Shown here: positions 54,926 through 64,000 of the stretch, in pieces
Position numbering within the stretch: the first letter of the stretch is position 1
Layout: every line of letters begins with the position of its first letter
Assembly (NCBI RefSeq): GCF_027942865.1
Contig: NC_134515.1
Span: forward strand, 4,373,339 to 4,437,338
DNA: 64,000 nucleotides
Origin: Odontesthes bonariensis
Taxonomy: Eukaryota; Chordata; Actinopteri; Atheriniformes; Atherinopsidae
Reading direction: 5' to 3'
Translations under genes and position numbers: made by a program
The notes under the pieces: model-generated
Told to the model about the DNA's origin: nothing
The model's input: only the letters and a program-made list of their open reading frames with translations
The model's database searches: none

Positions 54926-56270
54926 CAGGGCCGCTGACAGGTTTGGCTGGGCACGGGACAAAATTCTCTGAATGCCCCCCCCTGGCAACCCACCCACACC
55001 CACCTCTACTTTCCCAGTCTCTCCTACCCTTAAATTCCCTGAGCTCCCAAACACAACACGTCTCCTGATCGGGGGTGACACGCCCATTTATTGCGGATAA
55101 ACTAAAAGGATTATTTACCACTTTGCCTGGATATGGACTGAGTGGAGTTATGGCTTTCAGAATCCTAGCATAATAAAACTCACGCTATTTTATTCATTTA
55201 GAGCTCATAAACTGCACATTTCATCAACCATTTTTCACTTGACCAAGGGAATCATGTTAAGGGTACTTTTATTTATCGCCAGACCCGCGTGTATGTCCGC
55301 TGAACTTTCTGAGAATGTTCGGGGAACAAGGCGGAGCCCATTCATCTGGCGAGTGTCAAGTTAAATCAGTCTAAACGAAAGTTACAGGCAACCCCAAAAC
55401 GTCACGTTTATAACCCATTCGTTACATTCAACTCTATCTAAATGGCAATTTCACACGTTGCCATGTCTATACTGGCTTATTTTAAACAAAATAAGGTTAA
55501 ACCAGAGCTGCGTTACACTGGCTGCCATCAGCTGACCGGGGATGATTCTCAAATCAATTCAGCCTGATTGGCGTGCGTGCCTGAAACATTTGGACATATT
55601 TGCGGACTAATGCGCATATTCCTAGATTCAATTAAATATAGGCCTATGAAACACAGTGTAATTAAGCCATTGTGGTTATGAAATGATTCAATGCTCTCTC
55701 TGTCTGATATTGAGTTCCGTGTGACTTGCTATCCCCTCATGTGGTGCTAATATGATTGGCACGCCGCCTGTGCCTGGTGTTACTTCACGGGGCTGGGAAA
55801 AGTTGGCCGTGTCTTACCTGGCTCTGCTGCACAGCTGCCTGTACTGGTACCTGCTGCATCATCTGAGTCTTTTGTGAAATATTTGTGTAGAGAACCCCTC
55901 TTGGCTTCTTCGTTTTTTTTTTCCGCCTTTCTTTTCTTTTCTGCGCTCCTGATCTGTGCATTTCGACTAACGCGCAATGACCGCTTATGGTCAAATGATG
56001 TCGTTTTTTTTTCTTCTCCGTAATCAAAGACCAAACCATTTTTGGAATAGGGGTGGTAGGGGGTTATTGGCCCTTTTTTTTAAGGGCAATGAAGGCAAAC
56101 GATCCAGAAGTCATTTATTAAATGCAAATAAAGCACTTTTCTTCCCAAATCAACACATTTTGAAGGAAACATACAATAATTAATCGCAACTTCATAGGGG
56201 CCCAGTTATGCCCCCCCATTCCTGGGCCCGGGACAAAATACCCGTTTGTACCCCCCTATCGGCAGACCTG
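54926..56270 (-). mobile_element. hAT element, non-autonomous, with 8-bp target duplication
   Basis: Left CAGGGCCGCTGACAGG and right, reversed, CAGGTCTGCCGATAGG; flanks GTACAATT (54918-54925) and CTACAATT (56271-56278) match at 7 of 8 bases. Both subterminal regions carry C-runs and GGGACAAAAT. The minus ORF 56034-55780 encodes an 84-residue basic start (AEKKRKAEKKNEEAKRGSLH, HKYFTKDSDDAAG) resembling N-termini of ZMYM/TTF-finger hAT transposases. The rest is deleted. Confidence 0.82.
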
Positions 56271-56278
56271 CTACAATT

Positions 56279-57204
56279 TACCGATTCTCATCACCTTGTA
56301 CACTCTTATTTGTTATCAGGGATGAGTCAGTGGATCTCAAATCCTTCCAGTAAAAGGACAAACATTCAGTGCCTTCATGCACTGGTCACCAAGCTTTCTT
56401 GAACATTCAGAATAAGAACAAGAAGCTAATATAGATGCCATTAAATGTAGCATTAAATATGCATCAATACTATTAAATATGAGGTCATAGCTTTTTTTAA
56501 TAGCATTAAATATGTAAGGGACTTAAATTCCTAAAACACAAAAACCACAAACACGGTGTGACACACCATCCAATTGAACCGGAACCTGTAACGTTTGACC
56601 GGACGTTAGCTAAACCACTGTTTTGCTAACTTCCGTTAGCTGCTGTAACTGCTGTGTTGCTACGCCCTTTGTATGGCGTCAGTAAATGTTAATGGACTCT
56701 GTTAGATATATATTAGAACGATATGTAGCTAAAGTAAAGAGTCATCGGGTTTAATGTGCACCGTGTGGCTAGTTTCACGCATAAACAGCCAGTTTGAACC
56801 CGGTTTGCTACATGGAATTGTTAGCATGTAACAAACCGGAAGTCACAACCGACGGAAGCCGACATGGAAACTGAACACTTCCGATGATGAGAGCCGCCAG
56901 AAGAAAAATGTTACGAGAAAAGACTTTTTCCTTGCGAATAAAGATGTGTTTTATTCGGAAACCAGTGGTAATAGTGAGGTTAAAGACTCGTTGTTGATAC
57001 GTTGGGAACGGAAGCCGCAACAGAAGCTGTCGCGTCTTCTTCTTCTTCTACTTTCTAACGCCAAAAAACATGGAGACGTGAACAGGAAGTAACCGCGCCA
57101 GGAATTATCCGGTCCCTCTGTCCCTTGTGGCATCGTTTACGTTTCCTCAAACGGCCGATTGGGAACGTTAAAATCAGCTGATCACCACTCCCATCAGAGA
57201 CGAA
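56279..57204 (+). promoter_or_regulatory. Presumed lrif1 promoter and upstream region
   Basis: No exon or repeat recognised. Several ACCGGAAG/CTTCCGGT-like ETS-type motifs occur (for example near 56835 and 56875), common in broadly expressed promoters. Promoter assignment is by position. Confidence 0.35.
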
Positions 57205-60200
57205 ATGGATCCAGCTCACAGGTATTATTAGAGACTTAAATAATAATGCAGGACTGCAGATGGAAATGAGCCTTGGAGCTAAATCTGGCATATGTACAAT
57301 GTATGTTTATTAATATGCAGAGTCCTGTCACAAATAAACAAATAACTAAATTAAATGTGATAAAGGCATTTGCACCAACTGAATTAATGAGTGGAGATGA
57401 GTTCCTTGAACTGAAACGTTAGAACTAAATTTCTGTTTTGGTTTAATAGTTTTTGGGTCTGAACTTAAAAGCATGGCAGCATCATGGATGGGTTTATTAC
57501 CCAAACCAACCTGTTTTCATGCAGCTAACATATGTCCAAGCAGCTAGATTTTTGCATCTAAATGTGATTGAAACAAACTAATTTTGTAGTAATTTAGGAG
57601 TTTTCTTCATAGTCTTTAAAACTGAGGTCAGAGCTCAAAGATCAGGTAAACATACTGTACTGTGTAAAAGTCTTATTTCAATCCTCATTTCTTTATATTT
57701 GTGTTATATGGGCCGGTCGTAACACTTCCAAGACTTACAGACTTTCCTGTAAACTTTTAAAGTGGTCTTGATCAAATAGTTCTCCAGCTTTCTGTAGTTT
57801 TTCTTTGGTCGTTTAATGCTTTTTCACTCATTTCAGAGGAATTTTCTTTGTTAAGCCACTTAACTCTGACCTATGAATCATTCAAGCAGAAAAAAGGCTC
57901 CTAACTTAAGGGATGAACCACTCAGTGGGGTCACATGGCACTGAAAGAATCAGATTATTGGCTAAATTACAATCAGACTGAGTTATTAAGTTCATGTATA
58001 CACCTTAGTTTGACTAAAAATTGGATCGGATCGGGTTACTCACAGTCAGATTAAGACCCTGAGATAACTCGTGCTTGTAGACGCTGAAGCTCGTGGTGAA
58101 TCAGACTTTGCGTTCTGCGCATGCTCCAGATGTTTTCCCGGGGTCGTGACCCGGAAGTCAAAGCAGACGATATTCCTGTTGTTGTCGCCGTCAGAAAGAA
58201 ACAAACAACGCGATGGAGAATGCTCCGTTGGGCATCGAGTTTGTGCAACAAGCAGCTCATCACAGACCAAATGTAGAGGGACGTAGCTTCATCTGGCTCT
58301 GCGTTCTCCATCTTTCTCCAACGCCTGAGTTTGTTGTTGTTGTTGGTGGTGAAGAGGTCAACAGGAAGTGGCTCTATTAGCAACAGCTGGAATGGGTACA
58401 GCGCCACCTATCATACCGGGGTATGACACGCTTTGTGCCTCTGATCCCATTCATTCACCGCCATATATCCAAGGAGAATTACCCTTGCTCAGATAAGGAG
58501 TATAACCCAACTATAGCTGTAATCTAATTAATCGACATCATGTCGACCCACATGTGTTGTGTCCACACAGAACAGACAACTTAGCAAAGAACCATTTTAA
58601 ATTGTATCTTCAGGCACTTTGTTCCCATTTCTTTAGCTGCATGTGTGAAAAACAGCAAAGATAACACAGTGTGACAGACAGAAAACAGGATTTCTGCAGC
58701 AACAAGGTGATTCCCAAAGAGCTGTTAGCTGAACACTTGGCATATCTCAGCATGGTGTGCAGTGTGTCCTTAAAACATTTGAGGAAACTGGACAAGTGGA
58801 GGACAGAAGAAGAAGTGTCAGGCCTAAAGAACTATCTACAGCAGATGAACAGGATCTGAAAGTGATGTCCTTAAGAAAGAGGAAAACATCCAGCAAAGCC
58901 CTGACACAGGAGCTGAGAGATGCATCTGGACCTTCAGCTGATCCATCTGCTGTTGGCCCAAGCCTCATCAGAAATGGGCTCCATGGAAGGGTGGCTGTCA
59001 GGAAGCCGTTCTTAAGGAAGGGAAACAGGGAGAAAAGGCTGAGCTGTGCCAAAGGACACAAGAAGTGGGCTGAAAATCAGTGGCAGCAGGTCTGATGGAG
59101 GGATGAATCCTCCCCAGAGCCCGGAGCTCAACATTACTGAAGCAGTGTGGGGTCATGTTGGCAGAGAACGGAACAAAAGGCAGCCCACATCCAAAGAAGA
59201 GCTTTGGGATGTCCTTCAAGAAGCCTGGAGAACTGTTCCTGAAGACTCCTTAAAGAAATGCAAGCTGCAACCATTTCTTTTTCCAGGAAACGTATAAAGA
59301 AATGAGGTATCTGTGTGTCCTCTGAATCGTTTTATGTTGTGTGCACTAGATAATAAAATCTCCACAGTTTTTTGCAGCTTTTCAGTGAGAAATTAATCAG
59401 TTAAATTATTGTTTACCTCCTGTGGAGAAATCCTGTTGATATTAACCATCTGATTCAAAATCAAATCAAATCAAAACAAATTTATTTATATAGCACATTT
59501 CATGTACAAAACAATTCAAAGTGCTTTACATAAAATAAAATCATTGCAGCAGGGAAGTGTAAGAGCATTAAAAATACATAAAATAATATAAAGAGAAACA
59601 AAATAATTTAAATGAATTTAAAAACAAGCAGAGAGGAAACATTCCTCCAGTGGCTCCGATCTTTTATAAAGAAGTAGACCTGCTTTGTCCCAATTCTTTG
59701 TAATAATAATATCATATTATTATATAATATTTGTTCTCCTTTTAATCTGTGTTTTGTTGTTTTTTTTGCTCCAGCAGGACTGGCGTCTTCTACCAAGCAA
59801 TGCCTGCGATCGGAGCCGATGGGAAGAACATAATAAAACTCATTCCTGTCCAGATGGTCAACGGACGGTTTTTCCAAACTCCGATTAGTGAGCACAAAAC
59901 CGATCCGACGCCACAGAAAGACTTCAGCAAAACCGCAGCCGCGGTACTTTCTCTCATGGCAAAAAAGTCCACCTTGAATCTTTCGGCCTCTCAGCAGATG
60001 ATCAGCAAGAAGGTTTCCCTGAACGTCCCTCCTTATCAAGCGGATTCGGTCCTGAGTAACTCTGTAAACAAGCAGCAGACTGTCAGATCAGTGGCCAGAG
60101 TTCCTCAGACTGCGGCACCTTCAGCACGTCTGGGCACCTCAGTGAGACTTCCGTATCCGGTTCCAGTGACGGTGAAATCTCCAGCCCTGCCCAGAGGACA

Positions 60201-61146
60201 GTGCCTGCAGATCCCCCCCACTGCACAGGTCCAGAGAGTCCCAGCGTCCCAGCTCCCTCCGGGCATTAAGGAGCAGATCTTTACGTCACCAGCCAGCTCC
60301 TCTGCCGGCTCGGGCTCACCCAGCGTGGTCTACGTGTCGCCCGTCGCCACCGTGGATCGAGGCGTTCCTGAGCCGAGCGGCGCCGCCCCTCACGCTCTGA
60401 AGCTGCTCTCCGAGACATCAAACGCCGCCTCACGTGGACTCCCTCCGAGAGGAGCTGCACCCCATTTAAAACTGATTCCAAAGGTTTCCCAGAGGCCCAA
60501 CAGCCCCACCAGGTGGGTGATCGAAGAGGAGGACGGCGCCGCTCCGTCGGCCGTTTCAGAAGTGGTTCGATCCGTTTCCGAGAGAGAAAACGCTCTGCGG
60601 AGCGGTGACGCACCGGGACAGGAAAACGCATTGGTGGTTTGCAACGGGAAGGTGTTTTTTGTGGCCAACCAGTGCGGATCGTCGTTTAAATCCACAGCGG
60701 CAAAGAGAAGTTTGGAAATCAGCGAAGTCGTCGGGTCGGCTGCGCCTCAAGCAGAGCAGAACCTCAGAACCCCAGCAGAGTCGAGCGAGGTGATCGATCT
60801 GTGCGATGACGACGACGCTCAGGACGACTTCCCTCATCTGGATGAAGACAACGTCATATTCGTGTCGTATATTCCACCCAAGCCCGAGTCCGAGTCCGGA
60901 TCAGCGCCACAGTCGATGTTCAGAACTCAACTGGAGCTGGTGGAGCAGACGCACCGGACGGCCTCGATCAGCTCCACCAGCAGGACGGATGATTCAGCTC
61001 AGAGCCCGTCCGGAAAACAGGACACACGTGATGGTGGATCAGGAGTGACGAGTCAGCGGAGCACCTCCACCCAACAGGTGGAGCACATGGAGGCGGAGCC
61101 GGAAACAGGACGTCCAGCAGGAGGCGAACATGCTCAGAAAGAGGAG
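57205..61146 (+). CDS. lrif1: lrif1, 5' part: ligand-dependent nuclear receptor-interacting factor 1
   Basis: Large exon 59775-61146 (donor GAG|GTGAGG) and a proposed short first coding exon 57205-57221 (ATG GAT CCA GCT CAC AG|GTATTA); together 1389 nt, 463 codons, phase-consistent, gene continuing to the right. Matching segments of LRIF1: VFYQAMPAIGADGKNIIKLI (residues about 10-29), PVPVTVKSPALPRGQCLQIP with VPASQLPPGIKEQI, and NALVVCNGKVFFVANQ. LRIF1 is a nuclear protein binding HP1 and SMCHD1 in heterochromatin silencing and nuclear-receptor signalling. An acidic VIDLCDDDD segment resembles a SUMO-interacting motif. The HP1-binding and coiled-coil C-terminus must be in exons outside the window. 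The acceptor is a CAGCAG tandem (59772-59777). The first exon is the less certain part. Confidence 0.82.
57655..59300 (+). mobile_element. Tc1-like element remnant, copy D, with nested insertion
   Basis: Transposase fragments: [20 protein letters not shown] (58763-58822 region), [20 protein letters not shown], and a C-terminal piece PPQSPELNITEAVWGHVGRE then KQPTSKEELWDVLQEAWRT, in another frame. The DDE core is largely lost. The noncoding left part (57655-57920) is separated from the rest by the insertion 57921-58551. It lies in lrif1 intron 1. Confidence 0.78.
57921..58551. mobile_element. Unclassified DNA element nested in Tc1 copy D
   Basis: It interrupts the sequence GATGAACCA-GTGTTGTGTCC present in copies A and C. 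The left end, CTCAGTGGGGTCACATGG, and the reversed right end, CATGTGGGTCGACATG, are loosely inverted. The minus frame from 58407 encodes a 118-residue ORF with LYIWSVMSCLLHKLDAQRS that I could not assign; a PIF/Harbinger origin is possible. A related terminal fragment is at 36745-36881. Confidence 0.6.
59456..59632 (-). mobile_element. L2-type LINE 3' end
   Basis: Reverse complement of 3665-3831: starts with ATCAAATCAAATC repeats, then CACATTTCATGTACAAAACA and CAAAGTGCTTTACATAAAAT. Only the last 170 bp of the 3'UTR is present. It lies 143 bp upstream of the lrif1 large exon. Confidence 0.85.
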
Positions 61147-64000
61147 GTGAGGACCTGAAACACACCTGAAACACACCTGAAACACACCTGAAACATACCT
61201 GAAATACATCTGTAACACACCTGAAATACACACCTGAAATACACCTGAAACATACCTCAAATACATCTGAAACACACACCTGAAACACACACCTGAAATA
61301 CACACCTGAAATACATCTAAAATACACCTGAAATACATCTGAAATGCACCTGAAACGCACCTGAAATACACCTGAAACATACCTGTAACATACCTGAAAT
61401 ACATCTGAAACACACCTGGAACATACCTGAAATACACACCTGAAATACATCTGAAATATATCTGAAACGCACCTGAAATACATCTGAAATACATCTGAAA
61501 CACACCTGAAATACATCTGAAATACATCTGAAACACACCTGAAATACACACCTGAAACACACCTGAAATACACCTGAAATACACCTGAAATACACACCTG
61601 AAACACACCTGAAATACACCTGAAACACACCTGAAATACACACCTGAAATACACCTGAAACACACCTGAAATACACCTGTAACGCACCTGAAATACATCT
61701 GAAATACACACCTGAAACGCACCTAAAATACGCACCTGAAATACACACCTGAAATACACCTGTAACGCACCTGAAATACATCTAATACACACCTTAAATA
61801 CACCTGAAACACATCTGAAATACACCTGAAATACACACCTGAAACGCACCTGAAATACACACCTGAAATACACCTGTAACGCACCTGAAATACATCTAAT
61901 ACACACCTTAAATACACCTGAAACACATCTGAAACGCACCTGAAATACATCTGAAATACACACCTGAAACGCACCTGAAATACACACCTGAAATACACCT
62001 GTAACGCACCTGAAATACATCTAATACACACCTTAAATACACCTGAAACACATCTGAAACGCACCTGAAATACATCTGAAATACACACCTGTAACGCACC
62101 TGAAACGCATCTGAAACGCACCTGTAACACACACCTGAAATACATGAAATACATACATGAAATACATACCTGAAATACACACCTGAAATACACTTGTAAC
62201 GCACCTGAAATATACACCTGTAACGCACCTGAAATACACACCTGAAATACACTTGTAACACACCTGAAACGCACTTGAAACGCACCTGAGATACACCTGA
62301 AACGCACCTGAAACACACCTGAAACACACCTGTAATGCACCTGAAATACATCTAATACACACCTGAAACACACCTGTAATGCACCTGAAACACACCTGTA
62401 ATGCACCTGAAACACACCTGTAATGCACCTGAAACACACCTGTAATGCACCTGAAATACATCTAATACACACCTGAAACGCACCTGAAACGCACCTGAAA
62501 CGGACCTGTAATGCACCTGAAACACATCTAATACACACCTGAAACACACCTGAAATACACACCTGAAATACACCTGAAATACGCACCTGAAATACACACC
62601 TGAAATACACCTGTAACGCACCTGAAATACATTTAATACACACCTTAAATACACCTGAAACGCACCTGAAACGGACCTGTAATGCACCTGAAATACATCT
62701 AATACACACCTGAAATACACCTGTAACGCACCTGAAATACATTTAATACACACCTTCGATACACCTGAAACGCACCTGAAACGGACCTGTAATGCACCTG
62801 AAATACATCTAATACACACCTTAAATACACCTGAAACATACCTGTAATGCACCTGAAACACATCTGAAACGCACCTGAAATACATCTGAAATATACACCT
62901 GAAATACACACCTGAAATACATCTAATACACACCTGAAATACACCTGAAACATACCTGTAATGCACCTGAAACACATCTGAAACGCACCTGAAATACACA
63001 CCTGAAATACACCTGTAACGCACCTGAAATACATCTAATACACACCTTAAATACACCTGAAACACATCTGAAACGCACCTGAAATACATCTGAAATACAC
63101 ACCTGTAACGCACCTGAAACGCATCTGAAACGCACCTGTAACACACACCTGAAATACGCACCTGAAACGCACCTGAAATACATGAAATACATACATGAAA
63201 TACATACCTGAAATACACACCTGAAATACACTTGTAACGCACCTGAAATATACACCTGTAACGCACCTGAAATACACACCTGAAATACACTTGTAACACA
63301 CCTGAAACGCACTTGAAACGCACCTGAGATACACCTGAAACGCACCTGAAACACACCTGAAACACACCTGTAATGCACCTGAAATACATCTAATACACAC
63401 CTGAAACATACCTGTAATGCACCTGAAACACACCTGTAATGCACCTGAAACACACCTGTAATGCACCTGAAACACACCTGTAATGCACCTGAAATACATC
63501 TAATACACACCTGAAACGCACCTGAAACGGACCTGTAATGCACCTGAAACACATCTAATACACACCTGAAATATACACCTGAAATACACACCTGAAATAC
63601 ACCTGAAATACGCACCTGAAATACACACCTGAAATACACCTGTAACGCACCTGAAATACATTTAATACACACCTTAAATACACCTGAAACGCACCTGAAA
63701 CGGACCTGTAATGCACCTGAAATACATCTAATACACACCTGAAACACACCTGAAATACACACCTGAAATACACCTGTAACGCACCTGAAATACATTTAAT
63801 ACACACCTTCGATACACCTGAAACGCACCTGAAACGGACCTGTAATGCACCTGAAATACATCTAATACACATCTTAAATACACCTGAAACATACCTGTAA
63901 TGCACCTGAAACACATCTGAAACGCACCTGAAATACATCTGAAATATACACCTGAAATACACACCTGAAATACATCTAATACACACCTGAAATACACCTG
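61147..64000. repeat. 11/13-bp minisatellite, about 250 units, running off the window
   Basis: Units ACACCTGAAAT and ACACACCTGAAAT with variants CTGTAACGC, CATCTGAAAT, CATCTAATAC. Blocks recur: the stretch at about 62041-62340 is nearly repeated at about 63056-63380, a period of about 1.0 kb. It begins within 6 bp of the lrif1 exon donor. Minus-strand ORFs of up to 350 codons (YFRCVFQV-type) are artefacts of the stop-free repeat. Confidence 0.95.

Noticed and set aside
55780..56039. Lys-rich ORF as an independent small nuclear protein
   Set aside because: It lies wholly within a hAT element with matching terminal repeats and target duplication, at the position of the transposase N-terminus.
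59608..60631. Minus-strand ORFs over the lrif1 exon
   Set aside because: Antisense shadows; the plus strand has the recognisable LRIF1 motifs and splice sites.
60968..64000. Many minus-strand ORFs of 90-350 codons with YFRCVFQV-type repeats
   Set aside because: They arise from the 11-bp array, whose minus strand lacks stops; overlapping ORFs in all three frames show the same repeat peptide.

Overview
This is a vertebrate, almost certainly teleost fish, genomic window. Its genes are split by GT-AG introns, several exons match known vertebrate proteins, and the mobile elements are typical of fish (L2-type LINEs, Tc1, hAT and TTAA-target elements, fish MITEs). No bacterial-style operon, tRNA or rRNA was seen. 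Exon boundaries below were worked out by eye from splice sites, reading phase and remembered family sequence; no alignment was run.

Genes, left to right: (1) the last four exons of mtch1 (+, 2271-5218), a mitochondrial outer-membrane protein; (2) a complete nine-exon teleost HIPK-like protein kinase (+, 14087-22291, 454 codons); (3) a complete four-exon four-TM protein of the TMEM272-like family (-, 28286-25659, 200 codons); (4) a complete ten-exon renbp, N-acylglucosamine 2-epimerase (+, 32316-48790, 403 codons); (5) the first part of lrif1 (+, 57205-61146, continuing past the window). Every exon junction of the complete genes is phase-consistent, so they look functional. They are unrelated housekeeping or signalling genes and do not form a pathway.

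The rest is a dense mosaic of mobile elements and tandem arrays. The arrays are a 56-bp array (8290-13630), two 7-bp arrays inside copies of one MITE (19.85-21.18 kb and 40.80-41.25 kb), a 16-bp array (42.02-44.71 kb), a 12-bp array (44.88-46.68 kb), a 31-bp array (51.17-52.55 kb) and an 11-bp array (61.15 kb to the edge). Together they make up about a quarter of the window. At least three grew out of transposon sequence: the 56-bp unit carries the YADD box of a LINE reverse transcriptase, the 31-bp unit comes from a hAT-like coding region, and the 7-bp unit from a MITE end.

The most unusual observations are: renbp intron 6, a 1884-bp intron filled with a 12-bp array that is stop-free and in frame with both flanking exons; a hAT element bracketed by exact 165-bp direct duplications; a piggyBac-like element with its paralogous empty site inside an inverted duplication of the TMEM272-like 3' end; a MITE rebuilt with 131-bp inverted termini; and a full-length open L2 ORF2 of 1060 codons.
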